A DNA stretch of 64,000 bases from a virus: positions 50,779 to 114,778 of the IMG/VR virus record IMGVR_UViG_3300029448_007456; one strand, written 5' to 3'. Position numbers and translations under genes: made by a program. Shown here piece after piece: positions 48,012 to 55,985 of the stretch (position 1 is its first letter; the number at the start of each line of letters is the position of its first letter). The notes below the pieces were generated by a model. That model was not told the DNA's origin. It did no database searches and saw nothing but the letters and a program-made list of their open reading frames with translations.

Positions 48012-49418
48012 ATGACCATATGGCTTCTACAACTGCCCAGATTAGATGACACCTTCTCATGGGGTCTCAAAGAAATCGAACACATCCTCACAGAATTGAA
48101 TCAACCAGTCAAGGTGTTGGATATCAATCATGCCATCACCAAACGATTCCATGACACAGAACATTGGAACATCATAGAGGATTATGGCATTTTAGGCAAG
48201 TCATTACTGCCAATCGAAGATGTGAGATCCTCTGTTGCTGAAGTGATTGATGTGATTGCACCAGAGGACATTGTGTTGTCTTGTGTGTTCACGGTTGAAA
48301 GCAGAGCCTGGTTAACTTTGGTACACTCAATGCTGAGACTCAGGCACGGCAAGGAGGTGTTGTTAGGCGCAGGAGGACAAGGTGTGAGAGCACCTGGAGA
48401 AGAAGGCAATCAGAGTGAATGGGCAGACTGGACCTTGGCCATAGGCTTAAGTGACGTGATGTTCCTAGGCGAAACAGTCAAAACCATGGCAGATTGGGTT
48501 TCTAGTGGATTTTCACAGCGTGGCAAACAATATTTCGCACACGATGCCTTTCCTCATCTTGGATTTTTGCCACCACAATCACTGCAAGATGATCTAGACA
48601 GAAAAATTAATATACCTAATTATTATCACTATGATTATCGTCATGAAGGACAACGTGGTATCAAGATACATTTCACTCAAGGTTGTGTCAAACAATGCAC
48701 CTTCTGTGATGTTTGGCACACTTGGCCAAAATTTGTGATGCGAGAACCACTTGATGTGATCAAAGAGATCAACCATTACGACAAGAATGGTCAGGTCAGT
48801 CACATATCTTTTCCAGACAACACCATCAATGCAAGTAATTCTAAATTCATTGAACTGTTAGAAAGATTTTATGACTGGAAGGATCAACACAATCGCCATG
48901 ACATCACTTGGAGTTCACAGTTTGCAGTCAAACCTATCAATCAATTTGGAGATAAGATGTTTGAGTTGATTGCCGCCACCAAAGGACACCTGTCAGTTGG
49001 TTTTGATCACGTGAGCGACTCTGTGTTGACACACATGAAAAAATTGTATGGATGGCAAGACATCACAAGTTTTATTGAAAGATGCAATCAACATCAAAGC
49101 ATCATCTCAGTGGCTGTTTGGTTGGTAGGTTATCCCACTGAAACTGATCAAGACTTTGATCAATATCGCAAGTTGATTCCTTTGCTTCAACGCAAAAATA
49201 CCATTCTATCACATAACGTATCCATCACAGGCATCAATAGAAATTCTCCTTTGGAACGTATAGTCACAGTTGATCATTCTCGTCCAATGGATTGGCACAA
49301 TGCTTTGGTCAACAAACAAACCAGACAACAGAGAAAACACATCCTGGACAAGATGTTGTTGGAACACAATGCAAGTTATATGATGTATAGATCAACCTTG
49401 AAGAGAGCAGAAGCGTGA
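48012..49418 (+). CDS. B12-binding-type radical SAM protein, 468 aa
   Basis: Start chosen at 48012, 5 nt after a late box; the longer frame to 47946 overlaps the zinc-ribbon gene. N-terminal cobalamin-like domain (PVKVLDINHAITKRF; VLLGAGGQGVRAPGEEG), cluster motif CVKQCTFC (FTQGCVKQCTFCDVWHTWP), then 'HISFPDNTINASN' and 'LSVGFDHVSDSVLTHM', the 'G-x-E-S/H-x-S' strand. Followed, with a 4-nt overlap, by the small partner related to 550-1119. Confidence 0.85.
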   Translation: MTIWLLQLPRLDDTFSWGLKEIEHILTELNQPVKVLDINHAITKRFHDTEHWNIIEDYGILGKSLLPIEDVRSSVAEVIDVIAPEDIVLSCVFTVESRAWLTLVHSMLRLRHGKEVLLGAGGQGVRAPGEEGNQSEWADWTLAIGLSDVMFLGETVKTMADWVSSGFSQRGKQYFAHDAFPHLGFLPPQSLQDDLDRKINIPNYYHYDYRHEGQRGIKIHFTQGCVKQCTFCDVWHTWPKFVMREPLDVIKEINHYDKNGQVSHISFPDNTINASNSKFIELLERFYDWKDQHNRHDITWSSQFAVKPINQFGDKMFELIAATKGHLSVGFDHVSDSVLTHMKKLYGWQDITSFIERCNQHQSIISVAVWLVGYPTETDQDFDQYRKLIPLLQRKNTILSHNVSITGINRNSPLERIVTVDHSRPMDWHNALVNKQTRQQRKHILDKMLLEHNASYMMYRSTLKRAEA

Positions 49419-49825
49419 TCACATCTGGCGAGTTTGTGGTGCACATTGATTATGATTTGTCTCCCATTGTGATGATATCTGCAGACAAAAAAATTCTCAT
49501 CAACAAAACATTGCCTGACCAAGGAAGCATCACTGTGACCATACCAAATCAAACCAGCCTTGTGAGAATGTTCATACAAGGCAAACTCAATGACACCATT
49601 GTCAAGGATGGTGTGATTGTGAGAGATCAAATGATCAAGATCGTTGGTGCAGAACACCAAGGCATTCAGTTTGATGAACCGCACTTTCTCAATCTTGTCA
49701 AACCACGTCTGCATCATCAAGACACAGTGATGCCCTCTGTGTATCTTGGTTATAATTTTCCTTCGTATCTTGAATTCAAACCTCGTGCTTTGGCTGACGC
49801 ATTAATTGACTCCACTGTTGGTTGA
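49415..49825 (+). CDS. Partner protein of radical SAM enzyme, 136 aa
   Basis: GTG start inside the upstream stop. Beta-rich 'VVHIDYDLSPIVMISADKKI', 'SITVTIPNQTSLVRMFIQGK', 'VIVRDQMIKIVGAEHQGIQF'; related to the middle of the 189-aa product at 550-1119. The repeated pairing argues for a shared complex. Function unknown. Confidence 0.65.
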   Translation: MITSGEFVVHIDYDLSPIVMISADKKILINKTLPDQGSITVTIPNQTSLVRMFIQGKLNDTIVKDGVIVRDQMIKIVGAEHQGIQFDEPHFLNLVKPRLHHQDTVMPSVYLGYNFPSYLEFKPRALADALIDSTVG

Positions 49826-49849
49826 CACAATACCAACTGGCTTTACAAT
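49822..49849 (+). promoter_or_regulatory. Early promoter
   Basis: TTGACA (49822-49827), 16 nt, TACAAT (49844-49849); AGGAGT then ATG at 49856, 6 nt after the -10 box. Confidence 0.75.
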
Positions 49850-49855
49850 AGGAGT

Positions 49856-50083
49856 ATGAAAGTTGACAAACAAACACTTCGCCACTTCAAAGTCTTTCTG
49901 GAGCAACAGAAATCAGTGATGGAAAGTGCTATGGATGGTGACGAACTCAATACCAATACAAGTTATTATGGTTGGTATGAGGCCACTAATCATTACATCA
50001 AAGTCATTGAAAAATCTGAAAAAAACCCCAATTATTCGTTCTTTTACGGGGACTTGACAGATTGGAAAAAGGAATTATTATAA
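49856..50083 (+). CDS. Hypothetical early protein, 75 aa
   Basis: 'KQTLRHFKVFLEQQKSVMES', 'YYGWYEATNHYIKVIEKSEK', 'YSFFYGDLTDWKKELL'. Helical, aromatic. No family. First gene after the late island; probable leaderless start. Confidence 0.6.
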   Translation: MKVDKQTLRHFKVFLEQQKSVMESAMDGDELNTNTSYYGWYEATNHYIKVIEKSEKNPNYSFFYGDLTDWKKELL

Positions 50084-50111
50084 TATTAATTAATCGACAA
50101 GGAGGTCGCAA

Positions 50112-50321
50112 ATGGGAGAAGTAAAATCCTGGGCAATGGATCAAGAAGATGAATTCTATGAAATTGCTATTAGAGAATCAAACAATCACATAGACTATCA
50201 GACATTTGAAACACACATGGTTGAGACCTATGGTGATATGATTATTAGTGCCCCAGAAGAAGTCTTACAGAATCTTGGCATGATATATGGAGAGCATACA
50301 CAGGAGGTGGGTCATGCCTAA
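50112..50321 (+). CDS. Hypothetical early protein, 69 aa
   Basis: AAGGAGGTCGCAAATG start. Acidic, helical: 'AMDQEDEFYEIAIRESNNHI', 'VETYGDMIISAPEEVLQNLG'. No family. Confidence 0.65.
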   Translation: MGEVKSWAMDQEDEFYEIAIRESNNHIDYQTFETHMVETYGDMIISAPEEVLQNLGMIYGEHTQEVGHA

Positions 50322-50958
50322 TTGGTGTTCCAACACAGTTGAATTCATAGGCAGTCCTTCAAAAATTGAAAAGATTAGAAAGGCTGTAGAAGAAGATGGT
50401 TTGTTTCAGTCTTTGGTTCCTATGCCTGATGCATTAAAAGACTCGGTATCTGGTTCTGAATCGGCTAAGCCTGATTGGCAGAAGGAAAATTCTGCTCAAC
50501 TAATAAAGGAACATGGTGCAGACAATTGGTATGATTGGAATATAAAAAACTGGGGGACCAAGTGGGATGCCACAGAACCTTGTATTGATGACATATCCAT
50601 TGATTGGCTAAATCCGAAATTATCCAGCATCCAAGTTAGTTTTGAAACTGCATGGTCACCGCCAACTAGATTCTATGATGCATTGTTAGATCAGATGACT
50701 GCAAAAGGCAAGGACTTTTCAATCTATGCCACATACTATGAACCAGGTGTTGACTTCATGGGGGTGTGGTCAGATGGTGACGATAGAACTTATAGTGTTG
50801 AAGAGCAAGAGGATGAGTTCTTCACAGATCACGAAGATGGCGAAAGCATTAATGCTCATTATAGTATACTTGAACAAAGGATTACGGACCGTGAAAACGA
50901 ACTTGAAGAAGTTCAAGAATGGTATGAAGATGGTAAGAAGGAGTTGAATCTTGCTTAA
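50314..50958 (+). CDS. YubB/Api92-like ferredoxin-fold protein, 214 aa
   Basis: Start at 50314 (AGGAGG 8 nt upstream). 'MPNWCSNTVEFIGSPSKIEK', 'LVPMPDAL', 'WYDWNIKNWGTKWDA', 'VSFETAWSPPTRFYDAL' fit the Api92-like/YubB ferredoxin-like domain (M-P-N-W-C-x-N...W-x-x-x-N-W-G-T-K-W). A coiled acidic C terminus follows. Common on plasmids and phages, function unknown. A related domain is at 58031-58993. Confidence 0.75.
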   Translation: MPNWCSNTVEFIGSPSKIEKIRKAVEEDGLFQSLVPMPDALKDSVSGSESAKPDWQKENSAQLIKEHGADNWYDWNIKNWGTKWDATEPCIDDISIDWLNPKLSSIQVSFETAWSPPTRFYDALLDQMTAKGKDFSIYATYYEPGVDFMGVWSDGDDRTYSVEEQEDEFFTDHEDGESINAHYSILEQRITDRENELEEVQEWYEDGKKELNLA

Positions 50959-51115
50959 CCTACTAGAAGTTTTGAAAGCAGATCTTAAGATATTAAAGTC
51001 TGCTATCAAGAATCCAGATGCTCCTCACTCCACCGATGAGCAGATCAATAGGATGATTAAGATGGTGGATCAAATGATAAAGGAGGCTAAGAATGGCAAT
51101 AAACGGAAAAGTTGA
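50951..51115 (+). CDS. Small helical early protein, 54 aa
   Basis: TTG start with AAGGAG at 7-nt spacing inside the end of the previous gene. 'NLLEVLKADLKILKSAIKNP', 'STDEQINRMIKMVDQMIKEA'. Codes across what would otherwise be a 130-nt gap. No family. Confidence 0.5.
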   Translation: MLNLLEVLKADLKILKSAIKNPDAPHSTDEQINRMIKMVDQMIKEAKNGNKRKS

Positions 51116-51356
51116 TACATTGAAGTTTTGGTTCTTACCAAGAAAATGTAGAACACTATTAGAGCAACACAAGGCACACCCATTAGAAAAGGCAGTGGCC
51201 AAACAGATCCCAATCAGTGGCAATGAAGAAACCATTGAACAGTTGGTGCAGATGTTGAAACTGAAAAGGCGTTTCAGAGGTCCTAGAACACAACTGACAT
51301 TCATGAGAGATTGTGTCAAGGCAGATGCTGAACGTGTTTCTCTTTATAACAAATAG
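51093..51356 (+). CDS. Hypothetical basic early protein, 87 aa
   Basis: AAAGGAGGCTAAGAATG start. 'VDTLKFWFLPRKCRTLLEQH', 'EETIEQLVQMLKLKRRFRGP', 'CVKADAERVSLYNK'. Basic and helical; no family. Confidence 0.65.
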   Translation: MAINGKVDTLKFWFLPRKCRTLLEQHKAHPLEKAVAKQIPISGNEETIEQLVQMLKLKRRFRGPRTQLTFMRDCVKADAERVSLYNK

Positions 51357-51541
51357 TGGCAAAGTCAAAAACACATTACAAAGATCCTAACAGACGATCC
51401 AATTGGTTCAAAGGGGAGCAGGTGCCTACAAGGCGTCTTCCCCAGGAACGAGCCAAACGGTTTGATGAACTAATAGAATCTGGCCTATCTGAAGCAGAAG
51501 CATTGGCTAGAGCATTGGAAATTATCCCAAAACATCGCTAA
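51356..51541 (+). CDS. Hypothetical basic early protein, 61 aa
   Basis: GTG start overlapping the previous stop. 'YKDPNRRSNWFKGEQVPTRR', 'AKRFDELIESGLSEAEALAR': basic N terminus and a UBA-like helix. No family. Confidence 0.6.
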   Translation: MAKSKTHYKDPNRRSNWFKGEQVPTRRLPQERAKRFDELIESGLSEAEALARALEIIPKHR

Positions 51542-51562
51542 AATCAACAGTTCTCGTGGTGG

Positions 51563-51590
51563 TTGACAGATTACCATATGGTAATACTAT
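51563..51590 (+). promoter_or_regulatory. Early promoter with palindromic spacer
   Basis: TTGACA (51563-51568), 16 nt, TACTAT (51585-51590), 6 nt, ATG 51597. The 16-bp perfect palindrome ATTACCATATGGTAAT (51570-51585) fills the spacer and recurs at 59875-59890: a candidate operator. Confidence 0.75.
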
Positions 51591-51596
51591 AATAGT

Positions 51597-51983
51597 ATGA
51601 CAACAACAAACACATTCATCAAAGAGAACTTTTCTTACTCAGGTGGATATTTGACATATGATGATGGAGTTGATAGACATTTTATCGCTCGTTTCAAGTA
51701 TGTTCCTAAATCATCTGCCACAAAGTTTATGAACTTTTTGATCAAAAACTTCACTTGTGAAGAATACTTGGAGAGAGCCAATCAAGAGGCTCCGCTCACA
51801 ATATTGGAGAGCAAAGGTTATTGCTCTCCTGAAATGGCCAGATTGGCTCGTAGATGGGGATATGCTCCTACTCTTGCAAATGCTCATCAGGCTCTGATTG
51901 ATCAAACCAATCAGGATTTGGTTGGAATGGGTAAAGATCCAATAACACCACAGCAGGCGGAGGAATTTTTACAGTCTGCCTAG
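51597..51983 (+). CDS. Hypothetical early protein, 128 aa (leaderless)
   Basis: Starts 6 nt after the -10 box without any Shine-Dalgarno. 'FSYSGGYLTYDDGVDRHFIA', 'TKFMNFLIKNFTCEEYLERA', 'ITPQQAEEFLQSA'. Mixed alpha/beta; no family. Confidence 0.65.
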   Translation: MTTTNTFIKENFSYSGGYLTYDDGVDRHFIARFKYVPKSSATKFMNFLIKNFTCEEYLERANQEAPLTILESKGYCSPEMARLARRWGYAPTLANAHQALIDQTNQDLVGMGKDPITPQQAEEFLQSA

Positions 51984-52011
51984 TTGACAGATTGTAGATT
52001 GGTAATATTAT
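51984..52011 (+). promoter_or_regulatory. Early promoter
   Basis: TTGACA (51984-51989), 16 nt, TATTAT (52006-52011); AAGGAGGTCG before ATG 52044. Confidence 0.8.
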
Positions 52012-52043
52012 AATAATAAGACAACAACAAGGAGGTCGTTGAT

Positions 52044-52343
52044 ATGGGATTTGAAAGAAGAGCAAACATTACAATAAAAGAAGAGTTCATCGAACATTTT
52101 GGCTTTGATTGCACTCCAAGACTAGAATGGACAAACGGATGTCTGTTCGCAGATACTTCTAGCAAAGAAGAAGTTCAATTGATTAAAGAAACACTCGAGT
52201 GGTATTCCGGTGGCTACAAGGTGATTGTATCTTGTTTGAAGGCCACAGACACTGAACCATGGGATCAGTATGCATTTGACATCACTGACGAAAAGTTTGA
52301 AAGCACATGGTCAGAATTTTCAGAGGAAGGATTATTAGCATGA
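52044..52343 (+). CDS. Hypothetical early protein, 99 aa
   Basis: Extended site AAGGAGGTCG. 'NITIKEEFIEHFGFDCTPRL', 'YSGGYKVIVSCLKATDTEPW'. Alpha/beta acidic protein; no family. Confidence 0.65.
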   Translation: MGFERRANITIKEEFIEHFGFDCTPRLEWTNGCLFADTSSKEEVQLIKETLEWYSGGYKVIVSCLKATDTEPWDQYAFDITDEKFESTWSEFSEEGLLA

Positions 52344-52519
52344 TTAAACAGATAGTTGGCATCAACGAAAACTTCAGCAAAAGGGATCAAGAATATGTCT
52401 CTGAACTGATATGGGAAACTGTCCAAGAACAGGACGCATTCAAAGACTCAAAGGGCATCACAGGTATTTCATATACCATAACAGTGGATGTCCAAGAAGA
52501 GGAGGAAGACCATGCTTAG
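52340..52519 (+). CDS. Hypothetical early protein, 59 aa
   Basis: ATG 52340 overlaps the previous stop (ATGA). 'NFSKRDQEYVSELIWETVQE', 'GISYTITVDVQEEEEDHA'. Acidic tail carries the ribosome site GAGGAGG of the next gene. Confidence 0.6.
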   Translation: MIKQIVGINENFSKRDQEYVSELIWETVQEQDAFKDSKGITGISYTITVDVQEEEEDHA

Positions 52520-52877
52520 ATGGGACAACAGAGAGCGTCAATACCATGCACCCTTTGACATCATCATTCAAACAATACCAGAGGAAGTCCGCATCAGAGA
52601 CATGTTTGATGATTCCATCAATCCAGACACAGGCAAATCATACTATGATGTTGACTACATGGAACAACAGGTTGAGAATGGTTCAGCAGAATGGTCAGTG
52701 GTTAATGTTCAGTGTATGCTGAATGGCGTTGAATTAGGGTCATTTGCCATAGGGGGTGCTTATCTGGATGAACACTATGATTTGATGTCATTTGTTTACG
52801 ACAATGGCATGATTGACGAAGCGAAGAATGATGCTAAAATATGGTTAGACAACACAAAGGAGGTCGTGTATGCTTAA
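52512..52877 (+). CDS. Hypothetical early protein, 121 aa
   Basis: Start at 52512, 9 nt after GAGGAGG. 'YHAPFDIIIQTIPEEVRIRD', 'WSVVNVQCMLNGVELGSFAI', 'DEAKNDAKIWLDNTKEVVYA'. No family; its end contains the AAAGGAGGTCG site of the next gene. Confidence 0.65.
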   Translation: MLRWDNRERQYHAPFDIIIQTIPEEVRIRDMFDDSINPDTGKSYYDVDYMEQQVENGSAEWSVVNVQCMLNGVELGSFAIGGAYLDEHYDLMSFVYDNGMIDEAKNDAKIWLDNTKEVVYA

Positions 52878-53028
52878 AGAACATGAAGAATATGTGGATC
52901 CAGGAGAAGGATACTCATCAGAAAACAAATGGAAAGTGGCCTATCAGATACTGATGGACTATTTTGAAGACTTGCCTGAACAGACTCAACAGGAAGCAGA
53001 TGAAAGATTGAAGGCGGTGGATTTATGA
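52870..53028 (+). CDS. Small early protein, 52 aa
   Basis: AAAGGAGGTCGTGTATG start. 'HEEYVDPGEGYSSENKWKVA', 'QILMDYFEDLPEQTQQEADE'. Acidic helical; overlaps neighbours by 8 and 4 nt. Confidence 0.65.
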   Translation: MLKEHEEYVDPGEGYSSENKWKVAYQILMDYFEDLPEQTQQEADERLKAVDL

Positions 53029-53270
53029 GTGATATCATTACATCAGACGGTCTGACTCGTCAACAACTCATCGATCGTTTGGTTGCAGACGATGTAAGGC
53101 TGATGATGAAAGGTGCTGGAGCAAATGACTTTGGATTTGTGGCACACAGATTTGAACATGGCTTCAAAGGTTATGACAATATGTCTGATGGTGAATTAGC
53201 CTTGGAATGGCGTGAGATCAGTGAATATTGGAATGACACAGAACAGGAGAGAATGTATGATGTGGCTTAA
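53025..53270 (+). CDS. Hypothetical early protein, 81 aa
   Basis: ATGA overlap with previous gene. 'GLTRQQLIDRLVADDVRLMM', 'GFKGYDNMSDGELALEWREI'. Helical; no family. Confidence 0.65.
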   Translation: MSDIITSDGLTRQQLIDRLVADDVRLMMKGAGANDFGFVAHRFEHGFKGYDNMSDGELALEWREISEYWNDTEQERMYDVA

Positions 53271-53475
53271 AGGAGACAGAGTTAAGACTATCACAGAACC
53301 ATACATCACAGGCATTGTGGTTGAAGATCTTGGCAACAAGGTTGTGATTGAAGATGATCACGCAGAAACTGATGATTGCAGACTAGAGTTTCACAAAAGT
53401 GATTTGGAAGTATTCAAAGGTGGCCAGTATCATCCAGTAGATGGCAACACATGGAAAGAGATCATAGGTTATTAA
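53257..53475 (+). CDS. Small beta-barrel (SH3/KOW-like) early protein, 72 aa
   Basis: ATGATG start preceded by AGGAG. 'KGDRVKTITEPYITGIVVED', 'NKVVIEDDHAETDDCRLEFH' follow the G-D-x-V...G-x-V-x-x strand pattern of KOW/SH3-like barrels. No specific family. Confidence 0.65.
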   Translation: MMWLKGDRVKTITEPYITGIVVEDLGNKVVIEDDHAETDDCRLEFHKSDLEVFKGGQYHPVDGNTWKEIIGY

Positions 53476-53530
53476 ACGTGAGACTTGTGAACTTGGTGTT
53501 TGGGGCACACAAAATTGGCAACTCGATCCT

Positions 53531-53899
53531 ATGGCTTCTTGGCTATGGAACCGCCAAGGTACGCCATGGTGGGAAACAAAATATATGGGGCATTTTGGAC
53601 AAGTGAAAGATCCTAAACATTCAGAATTGATGGAGTTAAGATCATCTGCATCAATCAAAACATCAGCAGAATATGGAGGCATAACCTTCCAGCATCAAGA
53701 TGGTGAAATAGAAGAATACGATGGGTGGCAAGTCAGATTAAATGGCTACAAGTTTCCTAGGCCAAGATATGACTTTCATTCTGAAACATGGGATTGGAAA
53801 GCAAGATATGAAACACCTAATACTCCTGAAGGCAAACAAGAGGCCATTGACCTTGCTGTGCGTCAAAGTGGGCATTGGTGGGGAGAAATGTTGAGATGA
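53531..53899 (+). CDS. Hypothetical early protein, 122 aa or more (possible ATT start)
   Basis: Trp-rich: 'MASWLWNRQGTPWWETKYMG', 'EYDGWQVRLNGYKFPRPRYD'. The 20 codons upstream in frame also look coding (CELGVWGTQNWQLDP) but hold no ATG/GTG/TTG start; an ATT at 53471 overlaps the previous stop (TATTAA) and could be a rare start, giving 142 aa. No Shine-Dalgarno near the ATG at 53531. Confidence 0.6.
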   Translation: MASWLWNRQGTPWWETKYMGHFGQVKDPKHSELMELRSSASIKTSAEYGGITFQHQDGEIEEYDGWQVRLNGYKFPRPRYDFHSETWDWKARYETPNTPEGKQEAIDLAVRQSGHWWGEMLR

Positions 53900-55056
53900 C
53901 AGAAGAGAACAAACAGGTTGAGGAATTAAGTTATCCTTTCAATCCAAAACTGCGAGACAGAGAGGACTCAAAATTAGAAATTTTGAATCCATTGCAGAAT
54001 ACAAAAAAGAAACTGGTGCCATTAGCAGATAGAGTTAAACAATTGAGAAGGTCTAACCTATGGAAGGCCCAAATGAGAAATTGGAAAGATAATAACAAGT
54101 TTATGAATGTGGACTTACTCCCTAAGATTAAAAAGTTTAGATTAGGTGACACTATGATTGATGAGGACATACAAAGACTCTTAGTGACTGAGGCTTGTTC
54201 AAATAGAATATGTCATTATCAGAAGTTTGGTGAATATTACATACAAACACCTTATGTTCAAGTGATGTCAGATGGAACAATTAAGAATATTAATGGTCAA
54301 CATACCACAACGGTTGTGGCTACTTTAATAGAAGAAGGACGAGTAAAAGGATATACAGGTGCTTGGCAAGACTTTGAATTGGAAATGGCTTATATAGAAA
54401 CAGACAATGATGCCATTGCTAGAAGAGCCTTTAATCTTTGGAATGGTGCAGGGCAAGAAAAACAGACACCATTTAATATTTTGAGAGGTAAAGTTCTTTC
54501 AGTAAGAGTTGATGGAGATAGAACTTTTGAAGACGAAGTTGAAGCAGAAGAAAGACTTTCGGCTGTTGAAGAAAATTTAAGTTTTCCTGTTCCAGCAGAA
54601 AATTCATTGGCTCATCTTCCTGGGGCTTTCACTAACTTTGGAACATACAATTTAATGGATAAGACGGCAGTGGCAGAGGCATCTAGATGGCACAATGAAT
54701 ATTTCCATCATAAGACAATCCATGTATCTTTGTGGTTCATATTTAAAGACTTTGGTGATGCAGAAGGATTCAGTTATGACAACAAATTTTTGAAAGAGAT
54801 TGCAGGGTTGGTTAAAACTTATTTTGATGATTTAAGTGAATTTGCTTTATCTTACAAGAATGTCTATCAAAAATATTATTTAGATATCAACAATGTAAAG
54901 GTGAAGACTGCTCCGGACAAAGGATATGCCTGTGCCTTATTGCAATTATACAAGGCAAACGGTGGTAAACAGAAATTGCCTGCAGAAATATTGAATAGAT
55001 ACCCAGACCTTGTTGACTATTGGGATGATAGTTATAAGCAGGGTGGCGATGAATAA
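53896..55056 (+). CDS. ParB/DGQHR-like domain protein, 386 aa
   Basis: Start at 53896 by ATGA overlap. Middle 'VQVMSDGTIKNINGQHTTTV' followed by 'VATLIEEGRVKGYTGAWQDFE' resembles the (D/N)-G-Q-H-R/T loop of DndB/DGQHR and ParB-fold proteins. Then a helical region 'DAIARRAFNLWNGAGQEKQT'. DGQHR proteins are linked to phosphorothioation control and host takeover; here only the fold is suggested. Longest early gene of the block. Confidence 0.55.
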   Translation: MTEENKQVEELSYPFNPKLRDREDSKLEILNPLQNTKKKLVPLADRVKQLRRSNLWKAQMRNWKDNNKFMNVDLLPKIKKFRLGDTMIDEDIQRLLVTEACSNRICHYQKFGEYYIQTPYVQVMSDGTIKNINGQHTTTVVATLIEEGRVKGYTGAWQDFELEMAYIETDNDAIARRAFNLWNGAGQEKQTPFNILRGKVLSVRVDGDRTFEDEVEAEERLSAVEENLSFPVPAENSLAHLPGAFTNFGTYNLMDKTAVAEASRWHNEYFHHKTIHVSLWFIFKDFGDAEGFSYDNKFLKEIAGLVKTYFDDLSEFALSYKNVYQKYYLDINNVKVKTAPDKGYACALLQLYKANGGKQKLPAEILNRYPDLVDYWDDSYKQGGDE

Positions 55057-55438
55057 AAATTATAACCTATATACCATAATCAATAGGATAGGTAGGCCTG
55101 GGTTTGGCATAGCCACAGACCTAGATGGTAGACAATGGCACTATATTGATCACTCCGGTGATTGGATGTATATGCCTATAACCTGGAGCGGCAATGAACA
55201 TCATATTAGATCGTTGGAGAAGGATTGCAAAAGACAATTTTTTGATGTTCGATGGAAACCACACGAAGCAAAGAAAAAGAGAGAATGGCTAGACGACAAT
55301 TACCTAGGTCCTAAAGGAACAGAGTTTGATCAGACAGGAGTAAAGACTATCATTGATTATATCAAATCAGAAATTGAAAAAAGTGATTTAGATATCCAAA
55401 TACTTCATGAAAATTATAAAGTCCACGAAATATATTAA
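55049..55438 (+). CDS. Hypothetical early protein, 129 aa
   Basis: Start 55049 (8-nt overlap). 'LYTIINRIGRPGFGIATDLD', 'DWMYMPITWSGNEHHIRSLE', 'GVKTIIDYIKSEIEKSDLDI'. No family. Terminator follows. Confidence 0.6.
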   Translation: MNKNYNLYTIINRIGRPGFGIATDLDGRQWHYIDHSGDWMYMPITWSGNEHHIRSLEKDCKRQFFDVRWKPHEAKKKREWLDDNYLGPKGTEFDQTGVKTIIDYIKSEIEKSDLDIQILHENYKVHEIY

Positions 55439-55441
55439 TAA

Positions 55442-55468
55442 AAAGTCATATTTTATGCGACTTTTTAG
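55442..55468 (+). terminator. Rho-independent terminator
   Basis: Stem AAAAGTC/GACTTTT with 11-nt loop and T-tail, directly before an early promoter. Confidence 0.75.
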
Positions 55469-55472
55469 TAGG

Positions 55473-55500
55473 TTGACACATTACCATCAGAATATATTAT
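55473..55500 (+). promoter_or_regulatory. Early promoter
   Basis: TTGACA (55473-55478), 16 nt (contains ATTACCAT, half of the palindrome), TATTAT (55495-55500); AAGGAGGTCG before ATG 55535. Confidence 0.8.
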
Positions 55501-55534
55501 AATATTAACAACAAAAACAACAAGGAGGTCGTTT

Positions 55535-55921
55535 ATGTTAGATACTTTAGAAAAGAACAAAGAATTACTTCAGTTTAATGCTGGAGGCGTTGAACCAGGT
55601 AGAATATGGATCGAGGCTAGTGAGGCTGGCAAGAAAGCGGTGCATGATTACCTCGCTGAACATGAAGAGCCAATGTATTGTGGTTTTGCCAATGTTAAGA
55701 TTCGTCCTGCAAAAGGATCATTTGTGAAATGGTTGAAAGAAAGAAAAATTGGTGACAAAGGTTGGAATGGTGGATACTCCATATCCTACTATGACTTCAT
55801 GGGTGATGTCCGTGAGTCTTTCACACAGTCAATGGACTTGAAAGAAATGGGTTGTGATGCATTTGTGGCCGTGTTGAGAAAGTATGGCATGGATGCTTAC
55901 ATGGAAAGTAGGGCAGACTAG
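55535..55921 (+). CDS. Hypothetical early protein, 128 aa
   Basis: Extended site AAGGAGGTCG. 'GRIWIEASEAGKKAVHDYLA', 'ANVKIRPAKGSFVKWLKERK', 'MGDVRESFTQSMDLKEMGCD'. Alpha/beta; no family recognised. Confidence 0.65.
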   Translation: MLDTLEKNKELLQFNAGGVEPGRIWIEASEAGKKAVHDYLAEHEEPMYCGFANVKIRPAKGSFVKWLKERKIGDKGWNGGYSISYYDFMGDVRESFTQSMDLKEMGCDAFVAVLRKYGMDAYMESRAD

Positions 55922-55949
55922 TTGACAGATTGTTGATTGGTTTTATAAT
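55922..55949 (+). promoter_or_regulatory. Early promoter
   Basis: TTGACA (55922-55927), 16 nt, TATAAT (55944-55949); AAGGAGGTCG before ATG 55986. Confidence 0.8.
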
Positions 55950-55985
55950 AGTATTAAGAAAACATTTTACACAAGGAGGTCGTAA

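Noticed and set aside
52411-52722. Plus-strand 103-codon frame
   Set aside because: Overlaps two better frames with proper ribosome sites; His/Cys/Arg-rich shadow composition.
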